DNA from: Ilumatobacteraceae bacterium
GTDB lineage: Bacteria > Actinomycetota > Acidimicrobiia > Acidimicrobiales > Ilumatobacteraceae
DNA length: 12,886 nucleotides
Direction of reading: 5' to 3'
NCBI GenBank assembly: GCA_007122945.1
Contig: SKSP01000285.1
Span: 1-12,886, forward strand
Positions within the stretch are counted from its first letter, which is position 1, and every line of letters begins with the position of its first letter. Positions 1 to 6,414 of this stretch are shown here, one piece after another. A program made the translations under genes and the position numbers. The notes under the pieces are model-generated. The model made no database searches. It saw only the letters and a list, made by a program, of their open reading frames with translations, and had not been told where the DNA came from.

Positions 1-227
1 CGTTCGTCGTCATCGATCTCGTAGACGACACGGTACGCACCACGACGCGCCGAGTGGAGCCCAGCGAGTTCTCGCTGCAACCGACCTCCGACACGATGAG
101 GGTTCTGGACGAGCGCGGTGAGCATGAACTCGACGATCGCTGCGGCGGTTCCCTCTGGGAGTCGGCTCAGTTGTCGCTGGGCAGGACCAGTGACTCGCAG
201 TTCGTAGGTGTTGGCGTCGTCGCTCAC
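1..227 (-). CDS. RelE/ParE-family toxin, 3' end cut by window edge
   Basis: The first 75 codons of a type II toxin of the RelE/ParE superfamily are present. Members are small ribosome-dependent mRNA endonucleases or gyrase poisons. From a GTG start the protein begins MSDDANTYELRV (first strand), then an Ala/Arg-rich helical hairpin (about 15-40), then NPHRVGGRLQREL and the family signature R-x-G-x-Y-R-V-x-Y at residues 62-69, followed by an acidic turn. The C-terminal strand, which normally carries the catalytic residues, lies beyond base 1, so activity cannot be judged and RelE cannot be separated from ParE. The GTG overlaps the antitoxin TGA in the tetranucleotide GTGA (227-224), which argues for translational coupling and fixes the start. 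Family assignment is strong; mechanism is inferred. Confidence 0.85.
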   Translation of the reverse strand, partial: MSDDANTYELRVTGPAQRQLSRLPEGTAAAIVEFMLTALVQNPHRVGGRLQRELAGLHSARRGAYRVVYEIDDDE

Positions 228-496
228 GTGGTGGGGAACTGCGACCTCAGCTCGTCACCGGTCACGTAGTCGCCGTCGGCATGGGCGCGACGCGCCTCTG
301 CGAGCTCGGTCATCGCAACCGGGTCGGAGAGCAGCTCGAGTGTGTCTTCGAGCGACGCAAGGTCGTCCGGGCTGATCATCACGGCCGCTGGGCGTCCGTT
401 GCGCGTGACCACGATGCGGTCGTGGGTGTGTTCGACGCGGTCGACGATCTCGGAGAACCGGGACTTCACATTCGCCAACGGCAGTGTCTCTGACAT
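224..496 (-). CDS. Phd/YefM-family antitoxin
   Basis: This 90-residue protein should neutralise the downstream toxin and autorepress the operon. The N-terminal segment MSETLPLANVKSRFSEIVDR is the typical Phd/YefM DNA-binding fold start. It is followed by IVVTRNGRPAAVMISPDDL (about 30-48), the beta-hairpin and helix conserved in prevent-host-death antitoxins, and by an acidic, probably flexible C-terminal part (about 55-90) that would wrap the toxin. The open frame extends 43 codons further upstream, but homology begins at the ATG at 496, so that start was chosen. A TAGAAT-like -10 and a small inverted repeat sit directly upstream. The stop codon overlaps the toxin start by four bases. Length and order (antitoxin first) match ordinary type II modules. 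Family assignment is confident. Confidence 0.9.
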   Translation of the reverse strand: MSETLPLANVKSRFSEIVDRVEHTHDRIVVTRNGRPAAVMISPDDLASLEDTLELLSDPVAMTELAEARRAHADGDYVTGDELRSQFPTT

Positions 497-500
497 GACC

Positions 501-511
501 ACTATTCTAGT
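501..511 (-). promoter_or_regulatory. Candidate promoter/operator of the toxin-antitoxin operon
   Basis: On the minus strand the sequence reads ACTAGAATAGT. This is an inverted repeat with 4-bp arms (ACTA/TAGT) that covers a TAGAAT hexamer resembling a -10 box, 7-12 bases upstream of the antitoxin ATG. A flanking TGAC/GTCA pair extends the symmetry loosely. The position over the -10 suits autoregulation by a Phd/YefM antitoxin, and the short leader would give an almost leaderless transcript. No convincing -35 is visible. This is inference from symmetry and position. Confidence 0.35.
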
Positions 512-706
512 CACAACGTTGCGCCGTCTGGCCACGATCGAGTCGCCAACCGCCGGGCACCGAGCGTGATCGGCCCGGCGTCGGGCGACAGCCACCCACC
601 CGCTGTAGGGGGCACCTGTCAGCAAAGTTGCGGCTCAGGCTCCCAGCGTTGGTGCAATTGCGCTTGCGTTGATCCGCAGCTACGCAGGTCGGGTTCGCGT
701 GTTGCC

Positions 707-712
707 TATCAT
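707..712 (+). promoter_or_regulatory. Possible -10 hexamer for the MDMPI-family gene
   Basis: TATCAT lies 26 bases upstream of the ATG at 739 and is one of the few AT-rich hexamers in this intergenic stretch (497-738). No good -35 stands at 16-18 bases, so this is only a weak candidate. A purine-rich ribosome binding site, AAGGTGAGG (726-734), follows it. Confidence 0.25.
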
Positions 713-738
713 GGTTGAGCCGGGGAAGGTGAGGTGGC

Positions 739-1476
739 ATGTCGTCTGATGCGTACTCGGTGTATCTGGACGGCCAAGCGCGCATGATCGAGATCGTGCA
801 GACGCTCGGCCCGGATGCGTTGAACACTGTGGTGCCGGCCTGCCCTGCGTGGACGGTTCAGGACTTGCTCGCTCACGTGACGGCGGGTGTTGTCGACAGC
901 GTCGCTGGGAACGTGCCTGAGCTCGAGGGGGTCAATCTGATGGACCACTGGAAAGACGCTGCGGCGCACGGTGCGCTGGAGGAGTTGGTGTCGCGCCAGA
1001 TTCGCGAGCGCCAGGGGCGGTCCGTCAGCGATCTGCTTGCCGAGTGGCGAGCGGCAACGGAACAGGCGGCACCGATGCTGCGGGGGGAACGGTCGTTTCC
1101 TCCTGGGGTTCCGCCGCTCATGGAGTGGACGATCGCGATGGACGTCACCGTGCACGACGACGATCTGCGGTGCGCGCTCGGTCGTGAGCCCGCAGACCCG
1201 ACGCTGCCCTGCTTTGTGCACGCCACCACGTGGTATGGCATGAGTCTCGACATCCGAATTCGTGATCTCGAGCGTCCGGCGATGCGGCTCGAAGCTGAAG
1301 ACGTGGCACTCGACCTCGGCGAGGGCGCGCCCGTCGCAATCCTGCGTGCCGGCGCCTACGAGATGACCATGGCGCTCACCGGTCGGCGCAGCGAGGAGGA
1401 GATCCGTGCACTCGATTGGGACGGCGATCCCAGCCCGTTTCTCGACATCCTTTCGGCGTACACATCTCCATCATGA
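739..1476 (+). CDS. Maleylpyruvate isomerase-family (MDMPI/DinB-like) mycothiol-dependent enzyme
   Basis: This 245-residue protein belongs to the actinobacterial family of mycothiol-dependent, DinB-fold metalloenzymes named after maleylpyruvate isomerase. The N-terminal MDMPI_N four-helix domain carries the hallmark CPAWTVQDLLAHV (35-47), with a probable metal ligand at His46. A second conserved segment VHDDDLRCALG (138-148) supplies His139 in the usual second-ligand position. The C-terminal part shows the family signature LTGRRS (213-218) followed by LDWDGDP (225-231). Length is typical and the gene appears complete. AAGGTGAGG five to thirteen bases before the ATG supports the start. Many members have unknown substrates, so the specific reaction cannot be given: S-transfer, isomerisation or detoxification are all possible. 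The gene stands alone, with no catabolic neighbours in view. It supports an actinobacterial host because mycothiol is restricted to that phylum. Confidence 0.88.
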   Translation: MSSDAYSVYLDGQARMIEIVQTLGPDALNTVVPACPAWTVQDLLAHVTAGVVDSVAGNVPELEGVNLMDHWKDAAAHGALEELVSRQIRERQGRSVSDLLAEWRAATEQAAPMLRGERSFPPGVPPLMEWTIAMDVTVHDDDLRCALGREPADPTLPCFVHATTWYGMSLDIRIRDLERPAMRLEAEDVALDLGEGAPVAILRAGAYEMTMALTGRRSEEEIRALDWDGDPSPFLDILSAYTSPS

Positions 1477-1871
1477 AGACGCGGTGCCCCGGCCAGCTGA
1501 GATGCTCTCGGCATCTGTTCCGGAGGCGCCGGTCAGCGACATCGTGGGCGATTCACGAGACCGACGACGCTGAACGTGCACTGAGTCGGCCACACCCGAG
1601 TCGTCGTCCAGTCGAGCAGTGCGGGCGATCAGCACTCTCCTGTGGACGCATCATCCTCCCGGCGGTAGGTGGCACGGCCTCACCGTCGTTTGATGGTCAG
1701 GATCGGCATGTCGCGTTCCGATTCGTGCCAGCAAGCGACGTCGGGTGCCTGTCCCACTCGTGCCGGTGAATGGCACCCCAGTGATTGTCGTCGACACCTT
1801 CAGTGCTCACCGTGCGTGGCGGCGTGGGGCGACCCGTGTTTGGTCGAAGTCGACGCACGTGACTGCGGGGT
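1477..1871. other. Gene-free stretch between the MDMPI gene and the relaxase 3' end
   Basis: About 395 bases lie between two convergent genes. Short open frames exist on both strands, but none has a recognisable family, a good ribosome binding site or the codon pattern of its neighbours. Apart from the small hairpin at 1500-1516 no repeat, RNA gene or mobile-element end was recognised. It is long for a convergent junction in such a genome and may hold decayed sequence at the boundary of the mobilisation module. Confidence 0.5.
1500..1516 (+). terminator. Weak hairpin downstream of the MDMPI-family gene
   Basis: AGATGC and GCATCT form a perfect 6-bp stem with a 5-base loop (TCTCG), 24 bases after the stop at 1476. 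Only GTT follows, not a U-run, so intrinsic termination is uncertain. The position is the main argument. Confidence 0.3.
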
Positions 1872-4800
1872 CTATAGCCCGATGTCGAGTTCGGGTCCAC
1901 GTGCAACTGGGGGCGGCGGGATGGCGGGTCGCGCCGGCTGGATGGCGGATGGTGGCGGTTGGATCCCGTGGTCTTCGCACCAGAGTTCGAGGGGCTCGAG
2001 GAGAGTTTCGGCGTGGGCGGATTTGATCATTCGCTGGTCGCGAAGCGCTTCGACCGCGTCGACGATCACGTCGGCTGGTACCGGGCGTCCCTCGGCCCAG
2101 CAGCGCCAGTGGAACAGCGCGTCTCGTACTCGGGTGAGGGTGTCGATGGTGTTGGCGCCGAGGGCTGCCGAGCGTTCGCTGTCGAGGCCTTCGAGTTGCA
2201 CTCTGAGCTCGCTCACTTCGACGTCCGCATGTCGGAACAGCTTGGTGTCGGGGAGGGCCGCTGCCTCGACGATCTGCTGGCGTTCCCGCGCTGCGGCGAG
2301 TTCGTCGGTGGCCTCGGCGACCTGGTGACGTGCTCGCCGACGCTTGAGGCCCTTGGACTGTCGGAGCTGCGCATTCGTGGACCACACCCGCTCCTGGGCG
2401 ACTTCGACCGCTTCATGCGCCGCAGCGCGTGCTGGGTGGTGACGGTCGAGGACTCGAGCGGCGCGGTCGCGGCGCTGCTCGGCTTGTCGTAGTTGTGCGG
2501 TGAGCTCGTTGCGTCGGTTGTCGTAGCGGTCGTTCAGGTCGTGGGCGCGGCCGAGTTCGTCGCCGATCGCTGCCATGAGCCCGCTGACCCATGTGGGGAT
2601 CTCGCATCGCGGCTCGAACCTGGGTCGGCTCGGGGTCGCTGCGGGGCGAGCTTCTTGGGTGAGGGTGCGGCGTTGGGTGATGGCGGGGAGGTCGGCGCGT
2701 TCGTTGGTGAGCACGCGTTCGAGGATGTCGCGTGCTTCGTCGAGGTCGTGTGATTCGGTGATGACGAGGATCAGGTTCTCTTCTCGGCCGCGGGTGGCTC
2801 CGACGTAGAGGCCGCGTCGGGTGGTGGCTTCTGACACGAGCTCGATGCCGACGGTCGTGGTGTCGCCTTGGTTGCCGTGTTCGGTGGCGGCGTAGCCGAG
2901 GCGGAGGTGCTCGCGGACGTAGTCGGCCGGCAGGGTGACGGAGCCGGCACCCGTCTTCGATGACACGGTCACGCCACCGGTGTCGTCGATGGCGGTGACG
3001 ATCCAGGATTCCCGGTTGCGGACTGGTTCGCCGGTCGTGGTGGTCCGCTGGCGGTCGTTGCGTCGTGTCACGACGACATCGCCGACGTGTGCGTGCTCGG
3101 TGCCGCCGATCGACACTGCTCGGGAGATGTCGATGTCGCCGGCCGAGACGCGGGCGGTCTGGATAGCGGTGTTGATGGTGTCGACGTGGTCGTTGCTCGA
3201 TGCGGTGATCGCACAGGTCCCGTGGTCGGCCACGACCGAACGCCAGCGGTCGACGATGAACGCGAGCTGTTCGTCGAGCGTGCCGGCGGTGAGCCGGTCG
3301 TGGGCGAGGTAGGTGTCGAGAGCTCCGGGGTCGCCGTGTCGCAGTTGCAGGGATGCGGCTGCTTCCCACGGTGCGGTGAACCGGTGGATGCGGGTGAGTT
3401 CGTGCACTCGCCCGGTGGTGCAGAGTTCGTGGAACATCCCGCCGCGGCCGACCGCTTGGAGTTGGTAGGGGTCGCCGACGAGCGCGAGGCGCCGCTGCTG
3501 CTGGTCGGCGAGGCGGGTGAGTGCGGCGAGCGAGGCGGTGCCGACCATGCCTGCTTCGTCGACGATCACGGTCGCCCCGGCCGGCAATAGGTAGCGGTCG
3601 TGTGGTGGGCGGTCGTCTCGTTGCCACTCGTGGAGCAGCTTGGCGAGCGTGTCGGAGGTGGCGCCGGTCTCTCGTTCGAGGACACGGGCAGCCTTCGCTG
3701 ACGGCGCAACCCCGAACACCGGTCGCCCGGCACGATCGAGGTCGTCGATCGCGGCGCGCAGCGTGGTCGTCTTGCCGGCACCGGCTGGGCCGACGACGAG
3801 CACCAGGCGGTCGTGGCCCGCGACGGCGGCGGCGACGTCAGCTTGGAGGACGTCGAGGTGACCGGCGGTCACCGTGAGCGACGGCTGCGGTTCGGTGGCT
3901 TGTGCGTCGAGCGCCCATGATGCGATGAGTTCTTCTTCGGCGAGGATCGCTTCGGTGGTGATGTGGGTTGAGATCGGTTCGTGCCATATCGATCGCCCAT
4001 CCGAAGCGCGTCTCGCAGCGTTGGTGTCGTCGGGGTCGAGTTCGAGGCAGCGCCGGGTGACAGCATCAGCCCAGCCCTCGATCCGATCAGCCCACTCCTC
4101 ACCGGACAGTGACGGGTCGGGTCGTGCGATGTCGGTGAGCGCGCCGACGATCTGGGCTCGGTTCCACGACGACCCCGATGACGACAACGCATCGATGAGC
4201 CCGTCGATCGAGATCACCGGTGGCCGCTCGGCGGAGTCGACCCGCTTGAGCTCCAGCGCGTCGATCAGATCATGGGCGGTCCAGCCGACGTCGGCTGCTT
4301 CGTGGTCCCACCGTGTCGTCAGGTCGGAGACACCGTTGCCGGACTTGTGGGCGCGGGTGTCGACCGCTGCTTCCCGTTTGATGGCGCCGAGTTCCCATTG
4401 GTTCGGGTCGCGTCCTTGCCGGGCAACGAAGTCGTCGATCTTCGCTGCGAGTGCGTCGTCGATCTGATCAGAACGCTTCGAGAACACGGTGAGGAGCTCG
4501 TCGGGCATCGCCGTCATCTCGGCCTGGCCCTTGTCGATGTCGCCCCATGCGATCCCGAAGCGGTGGGTGAGTTCGTTGCGGAGAACCGACTGGTAGAGAC
4601 CGCCGAGCATCCGTTGATGCTTCTTCAGGTACCGGGCGTCGAGAGCAAGCCAGCGACCGTCGCCGGTCTGAACTTTCGCCGAGATGACGCAGTGCGTGTG
4701 GATCTGGGGGTCGTCGGCACGCGACGTCGTCTGCCGGAACGCCGCGATCGTCAGCCCCTGCGAGTCCGGGTGGAGCCGACGCCCGCCCGAGACCCGGACA

Positions 4801-5201
4801 CGTGTCGTCGACCCATACCGCTCGAGGTGAGCGAGCGCCGCGGTGACCGCGACGTCATGTGCTTCGAGCAACCGGGCGTCGCGTGTGAGCGCCGACAGCA
4901 CACTCAGCGACTTCGGCGCAGAGAACGTCGCATCGAACCCGGCGACCGCTTTCACGACTGTCCCGTTCGCGAGCACACGGTCGAGGAGTGCTCGTCCGAG
5001 CGGCGTCCCCGTCCGTGGGTCACCGCCCTCGAGGACCGCGAGCAGATCGTCGGCCCCAACCTCGCCGGTGAGGCCGAGCCCGGCCGCTTGGTTTCCGTGC
5101 CAGGTCCCGGGGATCTCGCCGGGCGCGTCGGTGAGGTAGCGCGTGTAGTAGTCGGCGGCGGCCATCGCGGACTGTGCGTAGATGGTGCGGACGCGGAGCA
5201 T
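1872..5201 (-). CDS. MobF-family conjugative relaxase-helicase (TrwC/TraI-like)
   Basis: This 1109-residue protein has two enzymatic parts. The N-terminal relaxase (about 1-300) would nick oriT and stay linked to the 5' end through tyrosine. It shows a Tyr pair at 18-19 (AADYYTRYL), FDATFSAPKSLSVL (89-102) and the metal site DPQIHTHCVIS with His168/His170. The first ligand of the usual His triad is Gln157 here. The C-terminal SF1 helicase (about 450-815) has Walker A GPAGAGKT (471-478), VDEAG (547-551), GDPYQLQAV (576-584), TRIHRF, YAATEHGNQGDT (770-781) and YVGATRGREE (799-808). A charged coiled-coil-like stretch (about 885-980) and a Pro-rich tail ending PELDIGL follow. The frame extends six codons upstream to 5219, but the start at 5201 gives the usual MLRVRTIYA opening and places the Tyr as in TrwC. 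It is probably co-transcribed with the two small upstream genes. No transfer apparatus is in view. Confidence 0.92.
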   Translation of the reverse strand: MLRVRTIYAQSAMAAADYYTRYLTDAPGEIPGTWHGNQAAGLGLTGEVGADDLLAVLEGGDPRTGTPLGRALLDRVLANGTVVKAVAGFDATFSAPKSLSVLSALTRDARLLEAHDVAVTAALAHLERYGSTTRVRVSGGRRLHPDSQGLTIAAFRQTTSRADDPQIHTHCVISAKVQTGDGRWLALDARYLKKHQRMLGGLYQSVLRNELTHRFGIAWGDIDKGQAEMTAMPDELLTVFSKRSDQIDDALAAKIDDFVARQGRDPNQWELGAIKREAAVDTRAHKSGNGVSDLTTRWDHEAADVGWTAHDLIDALELKRVDSAERPPVISIDGLIDALSSSGSSWNRAQIVGALTDIARPDPSLSGEEWADRIEGWADAVTRRCLELDPDDTNAARRASDGRSIWHEPISTHITTEAILAEEELIASWALDAQATEPQPSLTVTAGHLDVLQADVAAAVAGHDRLVLVVGPAGAGKTTTLRAAIDDLDRAGRPVFGVAPSAKAARVLERETGATSDTLAKLLHEWQRDDRPPHDRYLLPAGATVIVDEAGMVGTASLAALTRLADQQQRRLALVGDPYQLQAVGRGGMFHELCTTGRVHELTRIHRFTAPWEAAASLQLRHGDPGALDTYLAHDRLTAGTLDEQLAFIVDRWRSVVADHGTCAITASSNDHVDTINTAIQTARVSAGDIDISRAVSIGGTEHAHVGDVVVTRRNDRQRTTTTGEPVRNRESWIVTAIDDTGGVTVSSKTGAGSVTLPADYVREHLRLGYAATEHGNQGDTTTVGIELVSEATTRRGLYVGATRGREENLILVITESHDLDEARDILERVLTNERADLPAITQRRTLTQEARPAATPSRPRFEPRCEIPTWVSGLMAAIGDELGRAHDLNDRYDNRRNELTAQLRQAEQRRDRAARVLDRHHPARAAAHEAVEVAQERVWSTNAQLRQSKGLKRRRARHQVAEATDELAAARERQQIVEAAALPDTKLFRHADVEVSELRVQLEGLDSERSAALGANTIDTLTRVRDALFHWRCWAEGRPVPADVIVDAVEALRDQRMIKSAHAETLLEPLELWCEDHGIQPPPSAIQPARPAIPPPPVARGPELDIGL

Positions 5202-5280
5202 CAGGTCCCGCCCAGCCATTGGGCACTTGTCTGTCGATCTGTGAGTGCGTGGTCGGGACTGTCCATCGGGAGTACCACCG

Positions 5281-5721
5281 TCACGGGCTCAAGAGGGTGA
5301 GCTGGACGCCGTCGTCAGTACGGTCGCGACGGCGGTTCGCGTTCGTGCGGCCGGTCGATGTCGTGCCGCTCGACGCTGCGGTGGTCGGGGTCGACGTGGG
5401 GGTTGCGTCAACGATGATCCCGGGTGGGATTCGCAGCTCGTAGTTCGACGCTGCGAACACGCCACCGGTCGAACGGGACTGCGTGACCGCGACCAATCCG
5501 GCCGCGCGGAGGCGGACCAGGGCGCGAGCGACGGTGTCTTTCGCCAGCCCGAGCGATGTCGCCAACGACCGCACCGACGCCGACGCACGACACGCGGTCG
5601 TCGGGCCGGTCGAGGCGAGCAGCAACTCTTCGAACACGACCCACCCGGTCGGGCCCAGTCGGCGACGCAGCTCGCGGGCTTCGCCGCTCACGACGACCCG
5701 ACGGTGGGGGTCAGTCGACAT
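5281..5721 (-). CDS. Winged helix-turn-helix DNA-binding protein
   Basis: This small, 146-residue protein has a winged-HTH core. Residues 14-45 form a helical lead-in (EARELRRRLGPTGWVVFEEL). VRSLATSLGLAKDTVARALV (50-69) is a clear helix-turn-helix, then LRAAGLVAVTQSRSTGGVFA (71-90) gives the wing. The tail (about 105-146) is a low-complexity Thr/Ser/Arg stretch and is probably disordered. The frame runs further upstream, but the ATG at 5721 starts just inside the 3' end of the excisionase-like gene (11-base overlap). GGTGAG stands 7 bases before it, so this start is preferred and translational coupling is likely. It precedes the relaxase by 79 bases (61 if the longer relaxase start is used). 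The likely role is a regulator of the mobilisation operon or an accessory oriT-binding protein. The exact family was not recognised, so a replication-initiation role is also possible. Confidence 0.78.
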   Translation of the reverse strand: MSTDPHRRVVVSGEARELRRRLGPTGWVVFEELLLASTGPTTACRASASVRSLATSLGLAKDTVARALVRLRAAGLVAVTQSRSTGGVFAASNYELRIPPGIIVDATPTSTPTTAASSGTTSTGRTNANRRRDRTDDGVQLTLLSP

Positions 5722-5977
5722 CGGCGGTCTCACCGCTGATGTCGGCGTCGCACAGACGCACGACTCGGCCGGTGAGGGCGAGCTCGAGCAGTGCCCACCG
5801 AGGAACACGCAGACAGCCACCCAGACGGATCACCGGCAACCCCGATGCACCACCAGAGGTCTCGTAGTCGCGGGCGAGCTGATAGCCGAGCGACCGACCG
5901 ATCCGCAGCACCCGCGTTGCTTCGTCCACCGTCAACAACGGCGACGACGACACTCCCAACACCTCGGACGCATCCAT
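5711..5977 (-). CDS. Excisionase-like (MerR/AlpA-type HTH) DNA-binding protein
   Basis: This 88-residue protein has the layout of Xis/AlpA-type winged helices. LLTVDEATRVLRIGRSLGYQ (14-33) is the helix-turn-helix that usually begins 'LTVDEAA-x-LLGISR'. LPVIRLGGCLRVPRWALLEL (47-66) is the following hairpin wing and helix, normally written 'PVIRLGRRLRVPR-x-AL'. Such proteins bend DNA during excision or act as transcription regulators of integrative elements. It is the first gene of the xis/wHTH/relaxase cluster, and its stop overlaps the start of the winged-HTH gene. No Shine-Dalgarno is evident, which would fit a leaderless message from the candidate promoter at 5988-6016. No integrase is visible, so 'excisionase' describes the fold, not a proven function. 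Confidence 0.8.
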   Translation of the reverse strand: MDASEVLGVSSSPLLTVDEATRVLRIGRSLGYQLARDYETSGGASGLPVIRLGGCLRVPRWALLELALTGRVVRLCDADISGETADVD

Positions 5978-5987
5978 GAGACCGTCC

Positions 5988-6016
5988 GACTTACACCCAT
6001 GTCATTCACCTGACAA
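5988..6016 (-). promoter_or_regulatory. Candidate promoter for the excisionase-like/wHTH/relaxase operon
   Basis: On the minus strand TTGTCA (6016-6011) matches the -35 consensus at five of six bases. It is followed after 17 bases by TAAGTC (5993-5988), a poor -10. The -10 ends 10 bases before the ATG at 5977, implying a very short leader. The direct repeats at 6048-6102 lie immediately upstream, where an activator or repressor would bind. Confidence 0.35.
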
Positions 6017-6047
6017 GACCCCCACCACACCGGCCAGAACGACGGTT

Positions 6048-6072
6048 CGGTACGTAGGAGTACGCCACGGTC
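6048..6072 (+). repeat. Direct repeat copy 1 (25 bp, iteron/operator-like)
   Basis: This is the first of two copies of CGGTACGTAG-N3-TACGC-N-ACGGTC. Within the unit CGTA and TACG form a short inverted repeat around a 4-base purine spacer. The copy matches the second at 22 of 25 positions. Confidence 0.7.
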
Positions 6073-6077
6073 CACCC

Positions 6078-6102
6078 CGGTACGTAGAGGTACGCAACGG
6101 TC
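6078..6102 (+). repeat. Direct repeat copy 2 (25 bp, iteron/operator-like)
   Basis: This is the second copy, offset exactly 30 bases from the first (about three helical turns), which would put bound proteins on the same DNA face. The inner CGTA/TACG symmetry is kept, while the spacer changes from GGAG to GAGG. It ends inside the next inverted repeat (GTCACT, from 6100). Confidence 0.7.
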
Positions 6103-6125
6103 ACTCGGCAAGTGACGAGAGTCAC
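6100..6125. repeat. Interleaved inverted repeats GTCACT / AGTGAC / GTCAC
   Basis: GTCACT (6100-6105) pairs with AGTGAC (6111-6116) across a 5-base spacer. The same GTGAC (6112-6116) also pairs with GTCAC (6121-6125) across 4 bases. Three alternating half-sites allow two mutually exclusive hairpins. Such structures are typical of protein-binding operators and of oriT regions recognised by relaxases; which applies here is unknown. Confidence 0.6.
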
Positions 6126-6160
6126 CCCCGGCGATCTGTCCTGAATCTGAGGACACCGGC

Positions 6161-6179
6161 GTGGCAGCGCATGCGCCAC
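6161..6179. repeat. Palindromic element GTGGC...GCGCATGCGC...CCAC
   Basis: A perfect 10-bp palindrome, GCGCATGCGC (6167-6176), overlaps an outer GTGGC/GCCAC pair (6161-6165 with 6175-6179). It may be a regulator site between the two divergent operons. Short GC-rich palindromes do arise by chance in such DNA. Confidence 0.35.
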
Positions 6180-6329
6180 GGTCTCGAAAGATGCTGAATC
6201 GGTCCGGAGTATTCGAAGATCTGCCTGCGGAGTATCTGCTTCACGATGATCACGGCGTCCGGCTCACGTGCCCGCCTCGACCGTGCCGTCACCCTTCAGT
6301 GGTCACCCGGAGTCAAGTTCGTGTCACGT

Positions 6330-6344
6330 ACTGTCGACAACAGT
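6330..6344. repeat. Inverted repeat ACTGT-N5-ACAGT upstream of the giant gene
   Basis: Arms of 5 bp flank CGACA, and the embedded TGTCGACA is itself an 8-bp palindrome. It lies about 70 bases before the giant gene's ATG, a plausible operator position. No clear promoter hexamers were found nearby. Confidence 0.35.
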
Positions 6345-6405
6345 CTGACGACGACCCTCGACCCCCGCGCGCCCACACCCCTCGTTGGCGCGCCCTTGAG
6401 CAACC

Positions 6406-6409
6406 GGAG
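6406..6409 (+). promoter_or_regulatory. Ribosome binding site of the giant surface-protein gene
   Basis: GGAG five bases before the ATG at 6415. It fixes the start, because the codons that follow immediately encode a standard signal peptide. Confidence 0.65.
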
Positions 6410-6414
6410 CAGCA

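Larger units (their letters stand above)
5978..6414. other. Divergent intergenic region, repeat-rich; candidate control/oriT region
   Basis: These 437 bases separate the leftward mobilisation operon from the rightward giant gene. They contain a 25-bp direct repeat pair, interleaved GTCAC/GTGAC half-sites (6100-6125), a palindromic GCGCATGCGC core (6167-6176) and an ACTGT/ACAGT inverted repeat (6330-6344). Short open frames cross it, one of which reads the repeats as near-identical decapeptides, but none has gene-like support. Both flanking operons must be controlled from here. Confidence 0.6.

Noticed and set aside
1669..2328. 219-codon plus-strand frame spanning the gap and the relaxase 3' end
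   Set aside because: Most of it lies opposite the relaxase coding sequence and is Ser/Arg-rich. The part in the gap shows no recognisable family.
2413..3627. 404-codon minus-strand frame overlapping the relaxase in another frame
   Set aside because: It is extremely Arg/Pro/His-rich and overlaps the helicase motifs read in the correct frame. It is typical of a frame-shifted reading of GC-rich coding DNA.
4272..5300. 342-codon plus-strand frame opposite the relaxase N-terminus
   Set aside because: No domain was recognised, and the opposite strand encodes the conserved relaxase motifs and both His of the metal site.
6048..6102. Possible CRISPR array
   Set aside because: There are only two units, the 5-base spacer is far too short, and no cas genes are nearby.
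5976..6197. 73-codon plus-strand frame across the direct repeats
   Set aside because: The 30-bp period makes it look like a repeat peptide (RYVGVRHGPP/RYVEVRNGHS), but there is no ribosome binding site, its start falls inside the excisionase-like gene's start region, and DNA symmetry explains the repeats better.
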